Shown in pieces: positions 17,214 to 26,075 of a stretch of DNA of 64,000 bases. Numbering within the stretch: position 1 is the first letter of the stretch; each line of letters begins with the position of its first letter. Position numbers and translations under genes: made by a program. Source of the stretch: Pseudomonas sp. MM223 (lineage in GTDB: Bacteria; Pseudomonadota; Gammaproteobacteria; Pseudomonadales; Pseudomonadaceae); the NCBI GenBank assembly GCA_947090765.1, contig OX352322.1, forward strand, positions 3,145,501 through 3,209,500. Reading direction: 5' to 3'. The notes below the pieces were generated by a model. The model had not been told where the DNA came from. It was given only the letters and a program-made list of their open reading frames with translations, and ran no database searches.

Positions 17214-18539
17214 GCTGGCTGCACCTGGCCGCGGCCGATACCGTAGTAGGTCAGGCCGGCAGCGGCCATGTGCTCGGGTTCGAACAGGTTGCGACCGTCG
17301 AACACCACGCGATCGGCCAACAGATCCGGCACCTTGTCCAGATTCAGCACCCGGTAGTCCTGCCATTCGGTGACGATGACCAGCGCATCGGCGCCCTCCA
17401 GTGCATCGTCCTTGCAGGGCACCAGATACAGGTCGGCGCGTGGGCCGTAGTGCCGCAGGATTTCGTCCATCGCCTGCGGGTCGTGGGCTTGTACCCGCGC
17501 ACCAGCAGCCCACAGTGCCTCCAGCAAGACCCGGCTGGAGGCCTCGCGGATGTCGTTGGTATTGGGTTTGAACGACAACCCCCACAAGGCAAATACCTTG
17601 CCCCGCAGGCCACCGGGATAATGCCGCTGGATCTTGCTGAACAGCCGGCCCTTTTGATGTTCGTTGACCGACTCTACCGCACGCAGCAACTGCGGCTCAA
17701 AGCCTTCAGCCTCGGCGCTGCGTCGCAGGGCTTGCAGGTCCTTGGGGAAGCACGAGCCGCCAAAGCCGCAACCGGCGTAGATGAAGTCGTAGCCGATGCG
17801 TGGGTCGGAGCCGATGCCACGGCGCACCATTTCGATGTCGGCCCCCAGGTGCTCGGCCAGGTTGGCGATTTCGTTGATGAAGGAGATCTTGGTCGCCAGC
17901 ATGCAGTTGGCCGCGTATTTGGTCAGCTCGGCGCTGCGTGCATCCATCACCATGAGTTTCTCGCGGTTGCGGCTGAACGGCAGGTAAAGCTCGCGCAGCA
18001 GCTTCCACCTCGGCCGGTTCGGCGCCGCCGATGATGATGCGGTCCGGTCGCATGCAGTCGTCCACGGCAGAGCCCTCCTTGAGAAACTCCGGGTTGCTGA
18101 TGACCTGGAAGCGACCCGGGTCGGCGACGGCCTGGGCGATACGCGACTTGATGCGGTGCACCGTGCCAACCGGCGCGGTGGACTTGTTGACGATCACCCT
18201 GGCGCCGTCAGCATGTTCGAGGATGCTGTCGACCACGGCAAAAACGTGCTTCAGGTCGGCGCTGCCATCGGCTTGTGGCGGTGTGCCAACTGCGATGAAC
18301 TGCAACCTGGCGTAGTTGGCTGCGGCCCTGGCGTCGGTGGTAAAACGCAGGCGGCCGCAGGCCAGGTTTTTTTCCAGCATCGGCGCAAGGCCAGGCTCGA
18401 AGATCGGGCAATGGCCTTCATTGAGGGTGGCAACCCGCTCGGCGTCAACATCCATGCACAACACCGAATGCCCCACCTGGGCCAGGCACACTGCCTGGGT
18501 GAGGCCGACATAGCCGGTACCGAAAACCGTGACTTTCAT
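17201..18539 (-). pseudogene. ugd: UDP-glucose 6-dehydrogenase, one +1 frameshift near 18000
   Basis: The N-terminal frame starts MKVTVFGTGYVGLTQAVCLA (Rossmann) and reads to GGAEPAEVE. A second frame continues LLRELYLPFSRNREKL, contains the catalytic cysteine motif GCGFGGSCFPKDL and ends with the UDP-binding domain. Joined length is about 445 residues, normal for Ugd. On the coding strand the switch lies at GTGGAAGCTGCTG: one A too many, or two bases lost if the true sequence was GAGAAGCTG. Ugd oxidises UDP-glucose to UDP-glucuronate with two NAD+. It has a clear AAGGAGCTG ribosome site and heads the five-gene envelope sugar cluster. The high conservation after the break suggests error or very recent mutation. 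Confidence 0.87.
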
Positions 18540-18784
18540 CGTCCAGCTCCTTGATAGGAAAGCTGAAAAAAAATGTCACATTGTTGTGTAGGATTTGTTA
18601 CCTGATGGATGAATTCAGCCGCTATGTGGTCGGGATCCCGCTGTGTATGGGGCAGAAGATCTAGACTTATCGAGTGCTCGCGATAATGTGCTGTAAGGCG
18701 GGCCCAACCCCTTGAACCGACCACCGCCTCCCCGGAGCGGAGTTCCCTCGCTGGCGATGGCCTTCTTGCAGAGGAGGGCAGGTC

Positions 18785-19831
18785 ATGGACGAGGCAAGGC
18801 TTCACGATTTCATGGGCAAGCTGGTGGGCGACATGGGTGCAGCGGCGACCCTGGCCAATGTCATCCTGGGCGACGAACTGGGGTTGTACCGGGCCATGGC
18901 CGACAGCCAGCCGACCACCCCCGAAGCGCTGGCGCAGAAAACCGGCTGCCATCCACGGCTGGTGCGCGAATGGCTGAATGCCCAGGCCGCTTCGGGTTAC
19001 ATGGCGCACGACAAGGGCTTTTTCGTGCTGCCCGAAGAGCAAGCCATGGCCTTGGCGCTGGAGGATTCCCCGGCTTACATGGCCGGCGGTGCAGCAGTGA
19101 TCGCCGCGCTGTTCCATGACAAGGACAAGCTGGTCGCAGCCATGCGTGGCGATGGCGGGCTGGCGTGGGGTGACCACCACCCGTGCATGTTCAGCGGTAC
19201 CGAGCGGTTTTTCCGGCCGGGCTACCGTACATTTCTGGTAGCTGAGTGGTTGCCAGCGCTCGATGGTGTAGTGGCCAAACTACAGGCGGGCGCCAAGGTC
19301 GCTGATGTAGGGTGCGGGCATGGTGCCTCGACGCTGGTCATGGCTCAGGCGTTTCCAGCGTCGAGCTTTGTCGGCTACGACTACCACGGGCCTTCCATCA
19401 CCACTGCCAACGCGCGTGCGCGTGAGGCGGAGCTGGCGGAGCGGGTGAGCTTTCAGCAGGCCAGCGCGAAGGACTACCCGGGGCATGACCATGACCTGGT
19501 GTGCTTCTTTGATTGCCTGCACGACATGGGCGACCCGGTGGGGGCAGCCAGGCATGCCTATCGTGCGCTGAAGGCCGACGGCACGGTCATGCTGGTAGAA
19601 CCTTATGCCGAGGATTCGCTGGAGGGTAACCTGACGCCGGTCGGGCGCTTGTTCTATGCAGCGTCGACGTTTATCTGCACGCCAAACTCTTTGTCGCAAG
19701 AAGTTGGGCTGGGACTGGGCGCTCAAGCCGGAGAGGCGCGGTTGCGGGCGGTGTTCGAGGAAGCTGGTTTCAGTTGCTTCCGGCGGGCGACGCAAACGCC
19801 ATTCAACCTGATCCTGGAGGCCCGCAAGTAA
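18785..19831 (+). CDS. Class I SAM-dependent methyltransferase with N-terminal winged helix
   Basis: This 348-residue protein has an N-terminal helical/winged-helix domain (LGLYRAMADSQPTTPEALAQ, CHPRLVREWLNAQAASGY), as in Rv2258c-like and O-methyltransferase families. A SAM-binding domain follows with motif I ADVGCGHGASTLVMAQAFP and the acidic DYHGPS at the end of strand 2; VCFFDCLHDMGDP corresponds to motif IV. The start is ATG after GAGGAG. The methyl acceptor is unknown. It is divergent from the ugd operon and convergent with the carboxynorspermidine genes, separated by a strong terminator hairpin, so it is probably a single-gene unit. Confidence 0.82.
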   Translation: MDEARLHDFMGKLVGDMGAAATLANVILGDELGLYRAMADSQPTTPEALAQKTGCHPRLVREWLNAQAASGYMAHDKGFFVLPEEQAMALALEDSPAYMAGGAAVIAALFHDKDKLVAAMRGDGGLAWGDHHPCMFSGTERFFRPGYRTFLVAEWLPALDGVVAKLQAGAKVADVGCGHGASTLVMAQAFPASSFVGYDYHGPSITTANARAREAELAERVSFQQASAKDYPGHDHDLVCFFDCLHDMGDPVGAARHAYRALKADGTVMLVEPYAEDSLEGNLTPVGRLFYAASTFICTPNSLSQEVGLGLGAQAGEARLRAVFEEAGFSCFRRATQTPFNLILEARK

Positions 19832-19857
19832 GGTGTAGGTCAGGCCTGCAAAAGCAA

Positions 19858-19881
19858 AAGGGGCGCCATGTGGCGCCCCTT
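19858..19881. terminator. Bidirectional intrinsic terminator
   Basis: A GC-rich stem (AAGGGGCGCCA / TGGCGCCCCTT) with a two-base loop is flanked by an A-rich tract on the left and TCTGTTTGTT on the right, so it can terminate both the methyltransferase gene and the convergent carboxynorspermidine dehydrogenase gene. Confidence 0.8.
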
Positions 19882-19892
19882 CTGTTTGTTAC

Positions 19893-21137
19893 TTAGGCTT
19901 CAGCGTCCCAAGGACGATCGCCTTTTTCATCTTTGACGCGGGTTGGCAGGCCCATCACGTCCAGCGCCTTGAGGAACGGCTCGGCTGGCAGCTCCTCAAC
20001 GTTGACCATGCGCTTGGCATCCCATTCGCCACGGGCAACCAGCAGGGCGGCAGCCACTGGCGGTACACCGGCGGTGTAGGAAATACCCTGGCTGTCGGTC
20101 TCGGCGTAGGCTTCTTCGTGGTCAGCCACGTTGTAGATGAAGACTTCGCGCGGCTGGCCATCCTTGGTGCCCTTGACCAGGTCACCGATGCAGGTCTTGC
20201 CGGTGTAGCCAGGGGCCAGCGAGGCCGGGTCTGGCAGCACGGCCTTGACCACTTTCAGCGGTACCACTTCCAGGCCTTCGGCGGTTTTTACCGGTTGCTC
20301 GCTGAGCAGGCCCAGGTTTTTCAGCACGGTGAACACATTGATGTAGTGCTCGCCGAAGCTCATCCAGAAACGCACGTTCGGCACGTTGAGGTTCTTCGAA
20401 ATCGAGTGAACTTCGTCGTGGCCGGTCAGGTACAGGTTTTGCGAACCTACCACAGGCAGGTCGTCGGTACGCTTGACCTCGAACATGGTGTTGCTGGTCC
20501 ACTGGCTGTTCTGCCAGCTCCACACTTGCCCGGTAAACTCGCGGAAGTTGATTTCCGGGTCGAAGTTGGTGGCAAAGTACTTGCCATGTGAACCGGCATT
20601 GACGTCGAGAATGTCGATCGAATCAATGCTGTCGAAATACTGCTGCTGCGCCAGCTTGGCGTAGCTGTTTACCACACCCGGGTCGAAACCGACGCCGAGA
20701 ATGGCTGTAATGTTCTTGGCCTGGCACTCTTCGAGGTGTTTCCACTCGTAGTTGCCGTACCACGGCGGGGTCTCGCAAATCTTGCCCGGCTCTTCGTGGA
20801 TGGCGGTGTCCAGATAGGCGACACCGGTATCGATGCAGGCACGCAGCACCGACATGTTGAGGAAGGCGGAACCCACGTTGATCACGATCTGCGATTCGGT
20901 CTCGCGGATCAGTGCCTTGGTTGCCTCGACATCGAGGGCGTTGAGCGAGAAGGCCTGGATGTCGGCGGGTACCTTGAGGCTACCCTTGGCCTTGACGCTG
21001 TCGATGATGGCCTGGCATTTGGAGATGTTCCGTGACGCGATAGCGATACGACCCAGTTCGTCGTTATGCTGCGCGCACTTGTGGGCCACCACCTTGGCGA
21101 CACCTCCTGCACCAATGATAAGAACGTTCTTCTTCAA
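19893..21137 (-). CDS. Carboxynorspermidine dehydrogenase (saccharopine dehydrogenase family)
   Basis: The 414-residue protein opens with KKNVLIIGAGGVAKVVAHKC, a NAD(P)-binding motif, and has features of the carboxynorspermidine/carboxyspermidine dehydrogenase group (LGVGFDPGVVNSYAKLAQ; ISFGEHYINVF-like block; TGVPP near the C-terminus). These enzymes condense aspartate semialdehyde with putrescine or diaminopropane and reduce the imine. The next gene upstream is nspC, the matching decarboxylase, 33 bases away. The start is a TTG at 21137 with AAGGAG upstream; no in-frame ATG fits. Together they give a decarboxylated-SAM-independent route to spermidine or norspermidine. Confidence 0.9.
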   Translation of the reverse strand: MKKNVLIIGAGGVAKVVAHKCAQHNDELGRIAIASRNISKCQAIIDSVKAKGSLKVPADIQAFSLNALDVEATKALIRETESQIVINVGSAFLNMSVLRACIDTGVAYLDTAIHEEPGKICETPPWYGNYEWKHLEECQAKNITAILGVGFDPGVVNSYAKLAQQQYFDSIDSIDILDVNAGSHGKYFATNFDPEINFREFTGQVWSWQNSQWTSNTMFEVKRTDDLPVVGSQNLYLTGHDEVHSISKNLNVPNVRFWMSFGEHYINVFTVLKNLGLLSEQPVKTAEGLEVVPLKVVKAVLPDPASLAPGYTGKTCIGDLVKGTKDGQPREVFIYNVADHEEAYAETDSQGISYTAGVPPVAAALLVARGEWDAKRMVNVEELPAEPFLKALDVMGLPTRVKDEKGDRPWDAEA

Positions 21138-21170
21138 TTTACCTTTTGCTCCTTACTTGGAAAGCCAGTC

Positions 21171-22268
21171 TTACGACAGGCTGGAAACGTAGTCTTCGAA
21201 ACCGAACTCGCGGACGACCTCGACGCTGCCGTCGAGTTGCTTGACCACGATGGATGGCATCTTCAGACCGTTGAACCAGTTTTTCTTGACCATGGTGTAA
21301 CCCGCCGTGTCGATGAACGACAGGCGATCGCCAATGGCCAACGGGCGATCGAATTGGTACTCGCCAAAAATGTCACCGGCCAGGCACGACTTGCCGCAGA
21401 CCATGTAGGTGTGCTCGCCGTCGTTGGGGGCCATCTTGGCATTGAGGCGGTAGATAAGCAGGTCGAGCAGGTGCGCTTCGATCGAGCTGTCGACCACGGC
21501 CAGGTGCTTGCCGTTGTACAAGGTGTCGAGCACGGTCACTTCCAGCGAGGCGCTGTTGGTGATGGCCGCTTCGCCCGGCTCCAGGTACACCTGTACGCCG
21601 TACTTTTCCGAGAAGGCTTTGAGGCGCGCGCAGAAGGCGTCTACCGCATAGTCTTCACCGGTGAAGTGGATACCGCCACCGAGGCTGACCCACTCGACCT
21701 TGTGCAGCAGGTGGCCGAAGCGCTCTTCGATGTGCGTGAGCATCTTGTCGAACAGGCCGAAGTCGCCGTTCTCGCAGTTGTTGTGGAACATGAAACCGGA
21801 GATCTGTTCGATCACCTGCTCGATCTTGGCAGGGTCCCACTCGCCCAGGCGGCTGAACGGACGGGCCGGGTCGGCCAGCAGGTAGTCGGAGCTGCTGACC
21901 TGCGGGTTGACGCGCAGGCCGCGCACTTTACCTTCGGACTGTTCGGCAAAGCGCTGCAGCTGGCCGATCGAGTTGAAGATGATCTTGTCGCAGTTCTCGA
22001 GCATTTCCTCGACCTCGTCATCGGCCCAGGCCACGCTGTAGGCGTGGGTTTCGCCGGCGAACTTCTGGCGGCCGAGCTTGAGCTCGAAGAGGGAGGACGA
22101 GGTAGTGCCGTCCATGTACTGCTGCATCAGGTCGAAGACCGACCAGGTAGCGAAGCACTTGAGGGCAAGCAGCGCCTTGGCACCGGAGTGTTCACGCACG
22201 TAGGCGATCTTCTCCATGTTGCTGAGCAGCTTGGTTTTATCGATGAGGTAGTACGGCGTCTTGATCAT
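21171..22268 (-). CDS. nspC: Carboxynorspermidine decarboxylase
   Basis: This 365-residue PLP enzyme of the alanine-racemase-fold decarboxylase group has the lysine motif ALLALKCFATWSVF near residue 34, the glycine-rich VSLGGGIHFTGEDY and the second-subunit cysteine loop VCGKSCLAGDIFGEY, typical of NspC. It decarboxylates carboxy(nor)spermidine to (nor)spermidine. It is co-transcribed with the dehydrogenase downstream. Cytosolic; no signal. Assignment strong; whether putrescine or diaminopropane is the real amine cannot be told from sequence. Confidence 0.92.
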   Translation of the reverse strand: MIKTPYYLIDKTKLLSNMEKIAYVREHSGAKALLALKCFATWSVFDLMQQYMDGTTSSSLFELKLGRQKFAGETHAYSVAWADDEVEEMLENCDKIIFNSIGQLQRFAEQSEGKVRGLRVNPQVSSSDYLLADPARPFSRLGEWDPAKIEQVIEQISGFMFHNNCENGDFGLFDKMLTHIEERFGHLLHKVEWVSLGGGIHFTGEDYAVDAFCARLKAFSEKYGVQVYLEPGEAAITNSASLEVTVLDTLYNGKHLAVVDSSIEAHLLDLLIYRLNAKMAPNDGEHTYMVCGKSCLAGDIFGEYQFDRPLAIGDRLSFIDTAGYTMVKKNWFNGLKMPSIVVKQLDGSVEVVREFGFEDYVSSLS

Positions 22269-22455
22269 TTAAAGGCCCCCGGCCAGGCCGGCCAAAAAAA
22301 GGACACGCATTGTGCCTTCACTTGCCGCAGACCGAAAGGGTGCGATACGCATTTCGTCAGGGTTGACGCCGTTGCGAGGGCAATTTTCCGGTTGCGGCGG
22401 GCCTAGTAGATCAGGCGCATGTGACTGTCGTAATCACTACCGACAGGTGGCAGCG

Positions 22456-23373
22456 TCAATCGGCGTGTTGCAACCACGCCTGAATTTGCTCAAGCGTTGC
22501 CGTAGCGCCACCACAAACCACCACCAGCACATTGTGGTATTGCGCCAGGGCGCCCGGCGTATACGCCAATGCCAGCGCCGCCCCACACGCGGGCTCGACC
22601 AGCACGCGGTGGTCCAGCAGGAACCGTTCACAGGCTTGCAGCGCCGCGCGATCGCTGACCAGGTGGCTGTGCACCGGGTGTTGCTGTGTGCAGGCCAGCG
22701 CCTGATCGGCGACCCGCTTTGCTCCCAGCGACGTCGCCACCGAGGCGATGCGCTCCAGCTCGACCGAATGCCCCGCCTGCATGGCCGCATGCAGCGATGC
22801 GGCGCCGTGGGTTTCCACCGCCAGCACCGGTACATCACCCCAGCCATTGCGCTGCAACCCCTCGACCACACCGCTGAGTAACCCGCCACCGCCTACCGAC
22901 AACACGACGGCGTCCGGTTTCACGCCTGCTTGGGCCACTTCATCGATCAGGCTGGCATGCCCGGCCCACAGCAGCGGGTCGTCAAACGGGTGGATGAACG
23001 CATCATCCGGCCCTACCAGGGTCTGCGCCAGGGCGTTGGCCTCTTGCCAGGAGCTGCCATGCACCACCACGTTGGCGTTTTCCAGGCGCAGCAGCTCCTT
23101 GGCCCGCTCGGTGGTGGTTTCGGGAACGACCACTGTCACTGGTACACCCAGCTTGCGGCCCGCATAGGCCACCGCCAGGCCGGCGTTGCCGCCCGAGGAT
23201 GAGATGAACTGCCGGGCACCACGGGCTTGATGCACTTCGCAGGCGTGGCCCACCCCGCGCAGCTTGAACGACCCGCAAGGCTGCAGGGCATCGAGCTTGA
23301 GCCAGATGTTTCGGCCCGCGGCCAACGACAGCGCGCGGGATTCGATCAGGGGGGTGTGAATATGCAAGGTCAT
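22456..23373 (-). CDS. PLP-dependent serine/threonine dehydratase-like enzyme (fold type II)
   Basis: The 305-residue enzyme has the fold type II lysine motif CGSFKLRGVGHAC near residue 35, the asparagine loop SSSGGNAGLAVAYAGRKLG and the phosphate-cradle SVGGGGLLSGVVEG. It resembles L-serine/L-threonine ammonia-lyases of the SDS type, and there is no ACT regulatory domain. Its ATG overlaps the stop of the upstream YheO/DauR-like regulator (ATGA), implying that the regulator controls amino acid degradation by this enzyme. DauR-type regulators respond to D-amino acids or related compounds, so a D- or beta-hydroxy amino acid substrate is possible (inference). Confidence 0.83.
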   Translation of the reverse strand: MTLHIHTPLIESRALSLAAGRNIWLKLDALQPCGSFKLRGVGHACEVHQARGARQFISSSGGNAGLAVAYAGRKLGVPVTVVVPETTTERAKELLRLENANVVVHGSSWQEANALAQTLVGPDDAFIHPFDDPLLWAGHASLIDEVAQAGVKPDAVVLSVGGGGLLSGVVEGLQRNGWGDVPVLAVETHGAASLHAAMQAGHSVELERIASVATSLGAKRVADQALACTQQHPVHSHLVSDRAALQACERFLLDHRVLVEPACGAALALAYTPGALAQYHNVLVVVCGGATATLEQIQAWLQHAD

Positions 23374-24044
23374 TGGCTGGCTCCGCGCAATTGTTCTAGG
23401 TAGTTGTAAATGGTGTACCGGGTTACGCCGAGCGCACTGGCGGCCTTTTCCACGCCGCCTTTGACGATGAACAGGCCGCGCTCCTGCATGACCCGTACGG
23501 CCTCGACCTTGGCCTGTTTGTTCATCCGCCCCTGGCCGCTGCGTTGCAGTGAAGCCTGGATGATCTCGCTCATCAGCAGCTCCATGTCGGCGGGCTCACT
23601 GACGGCAGGCGTGGCGCCCAACGGTTGGAAGTGCTGGAGAAAGCTCATGGCGGCGTCCAGGCCGGTGACGTCGGTGTTGACGCAGAGGCTGGCGAAGGGG
23701 TGGCCGGTGCTGTCGCGAAAGATAGCGGTGGCGCTGCGCAGGGTGCGGCCCTTGAGGGTGGTGGGGTAGTCGGGCAGTACCACCGGTTCACTGCCGTGCT
23801 GGTCGGCTGAGGCCTGCATCAGTGCCTTGAAGCCTTGGTCCTGCTCCGGGGCGGCGAGGATCGGGCTGCCGACGCTGCGGCCGGAAAGGTGGCCGTTGAC
23901 GATCGCCACCACGGAATGCTCAGGGTGATCCAGGTCATGCAGGAGGATTTCCATGTTGCGTGCGGCAACGCTACCCAGGGCCTGGATGGCGGCCTTGAGT
24001 ACGGTAAGGGTGAGGTGGCGTTCTTCGCTGGGGGAGATGGGCAT
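23370..24044 (-). CDS. YheO/DauR-like transcriptional regulator (PAS_6 + HTH_22)
   Basis: The 224-residue protein has an N-terminal YheO-like PAS domain (NMEILLHDLDHPEHSVVAIVNGH, split here as NMEILLHDLDHPE and VVAIVNGHLSGR; then FASLCVNTDVTGLDAAMSFL). A C-terminal HTH follows (VMQERGLFIVKGG, KAASALGVTRYTIYNYLEQL). ATG 24044 is used; the GTG at 24056 lies inside a large palindrome. Only four bases separate the ATG from that palindrome and no Shine-Dalgarno is visible, so the transcript may be leaderless or tightly autoregulated. It is coupled to the PLP enzyme gene it probably controls. Confidence 0.85.
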   Translation of the reverse strand: MPISPSEERHLTLTVLKAAIQALGSVAARNMEILLHDLDHPEHSVVAIVNGHLSGRSVGSPILAAPEQDQGFKALMQASADQHGSEPVVLPDYPTTLKGRTLRSATAIFRDSTGHPFASLCVNTDVTGLDAAMSFLQHFQPLGATPAVSEPADMELLMSEIIQASLQRSGQGRMNKQAKVEAVRVMQERGLFIVKGGVEKAASALGVTRYTIYNYLEQLRGASQ

Positions 24045-24048
24045 GGTA

Positions 24049-24104
24049 GATCGCACAATTCAACTTTTTGTGTATTTTTACACATTAAGTTGAATTGTGC
24101 GATC
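24049..24104. promoter_or_regulatory. 56-base near-perfect palindrome at the DauR-like gene start
   Basis: Arms 24049-24066 (GATCGCACAATTCAACTT) and 24087-24104 are exact inverted copies; inside them TGTGTA (24069-24074) pairs with TACACA (24079-24084) around TTTT. Only the two-base TT/TT positions fail to pair. The arms are AT-rich and have no T-tract outside, so an operator (probably autoregulatory) is likelier than a terminator. Confidence 0.65.
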
Positions 24105-24124
24105 TTCGCTGCCCTTGCTGGCCT

Positions 24125-24208
24125 CATCGCCGGCAAGCCAGCTCCCACAGAAAAACCACAGTATTCAGCACTTGTGCAGTACCTGTGGGAGCTGGCTTGC
24201 CGGCGATG
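24125..24208. repeat. REP-type inverted repeat pair
   Basis: Bases 24125-24150 and 24183-24208 are exact 26-bp inverted copies containing GCCAGCTCCCACAG / CTGTGGGAGCTGGC, the core of pseudomonad REP elements. The pair lies between the amidase stop and the DauR-like promoter. Confidence 0.8.
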
Positions 24209-24230
24209 GGCTGCAAGGCAGCCCCAATAA

Positions 24231-25935
24231 TCAGCCCAGGGCCGGGGTGCGCGGCGGGATCATCCGGCGCGAGCCGGTGGCCTCGAAGGCGGCACCAAAA
24301 CTCAACAGCGCATTGTCGCTATAGGCGCGCCCGGCAAAGGTCAGCCCCACCGGCATGCCGATGTCGGCCATCACGCCCATTGGCACGGTAACGGTCGGCA
24401 CGCCCAGGTGGCGGATCGCCAGGTTGCCGTTGGCCACCCAGATACCGTTGCTCCAGGCGATGTCTGCCGATGCCGGGTTGACGTCGGCATCGGCCGGGCC
24501 CACATCGGCCACGGTCGGGAACAGCACCGCGTCCAGGCCCAGGTTGTCCATCCAGTCTTCCAGGTCCAGTTTGCGGGTGTGCTCCAGGCCGCGCAGGCCA
24601 TCAGGCACGGTCTCGATCTGGTCCCAGGCCTTCAGCCCGCGCTTGGCCATGTTGACGTACTCGTCCATGCCCGCGGCCAAGTCGTCCTCACGGTTGGGCA
24701 GGGTGCCCGGGTCGTGCGGGAAGATCTGCGGGCCATCGACATCGGCCAGGCGGTTGAGCTTGGGGTCGTCGTTGGCTTGCAGGAAGTCGTCAAACGCCCA
24801 GCCCGACAGCTTCCCACAGTTCGTCATGCAGGAACTCTTTGCTAACGATGCCACGGTTGTAAACGGTCGGTGCGCCCGGGCGGTCGCCCTCGCAGTTGGA
24901 CACCAATGGGAAGTCCACTTCCAGCACTTCGGCGCCGGCCGCTTCCAGTGCCAGGCGTGCCTGTTGCCACAAGTCGATCACAGTGGCGCGGGTGTTGATG
25001 CGTTGGCCAGTCGGGCCACCGATGCCTGGTTTTTCCGAGGTGCCCGCTTCGGCATCGGCATTGATGTACATGCGCGGCACGCCAAAGCGCTTGCCTTTCA
25101 GTGCACTGGCATCCACTGCCAGGTCAAGGTAAGAAGCAGGGCGCACAGCCGATGCCGCAGGGATCGGCACCCAAGGCTGCAAGCGCCACAGGTCGCCGCG
25201 CTTGTCAGCATCGTCGGCGACCACTACATCGAGGATTTCCAGCAGGTCGGCCATGGTACGGGCGTAAGGCACCACCACGTCCATGGTCGGGGTCAACGGC
25301 CAGTTACCGCGCACCGAAATCACGCCGCGTGATGGGGTATAGGCGCACAAGCCATTGTTGGATGCCGGGCCACGGCCGCTGGACCAGGTTTCCTCGGCCA
25401 GGCCGAAGGCACTGAAGCTGGCAGCGGTAGCGGTGCCGGCACCGTTGGACGAGCCCGAGGCGAACGGCGCAGTCAGGAAGTTGGCGTTGTACGGGCTTTC
25501 GGCGCGGCCATACACGCCGCGCTGCATGCCACCGTTGGCCATGGGCGGCATGTTGGTCTTGCCCAGGCATACCGCACCCGCAGCGCGCAGGCGCTCGATG
25601 GTGAAGGCGTCGCGCTGGGCGACCAGGTCCTTGAAGGCAGGGCTGCCGGAAGCGGCGGTCAGACCTTTGACCAGGTAGCTGTCCTTGGCGGTGTAGGGGA
25701 TGCCATCCAGCGGGCTAAGGACTTGGCCTTGGGCGCGGCGGGCGTCGGAGGCCTCGGCTTCTTTCAGCGCTTCTGGGTTGCGTACCACGACAGCGTTAAG
25801 GGCGGTGGCGGTGTCAGCGCCATCATAGGCGTCGATACGCGCCAGGTAGGCCTTGACCAGCTCGACCGCCGTCGTGCGGCCCGACTCGAGCGCGTCGCGC
25901 AGCTCGGCAATGGAAACCTCGGTTACCTCGATCAT
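24231..25935 (-). pseudogene. Amidase signature family hydrolase, one +1 frameshift near 24805
   Basis: The N-terminal frame (ATG 25935) has the catalytic lysine in YTAKDSYLVKG, the Ser-cis-Ser region FASGSSNGAGTATAA and the family block SNNGLCAYTPSRG. It reads correctly to LHDELWE and then goes out of frame. The second frame continues LSGWAFDDFLQANDD and ends with GVPTVTVPMGVMADIGMPVG and the usual C-terminal block. The coding strand shows TGGGAAGCTGTCGG; removing one A restores the frame. Joined length is about 567 residues, long for an amidase but common in pseudomonads. The substrate amide is unknown. The break sits at an AGCT site, as in three other genes here. Confidence 0.85.
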
Positions 25936-26075
25936 GCGTTCACCAAAAAAATGTGCAGGTGGGGGCTAATGCGAGGAGTGTACAAGAAGGGCTTGGCGGA
26001 CGCAGGTTTGCGCGGGGGCAAATGGTTTTATGCAGGCGGGCATTGTCGGGGTCGCACAGCGACCCCGGTTAACCC

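Noticed and set aside
21066..22406. 446-codon plus-strand open frame
   Set aside because: It is antisense to nspC; composition is shadow-like and it spans the intergenic region without a start signal.
24067..24086. Intrinsic terminator for the amidase gene
   Set aside because: The centre is AT-rich and no T-tract follows the stem on the amidase strand; an operator fits better.
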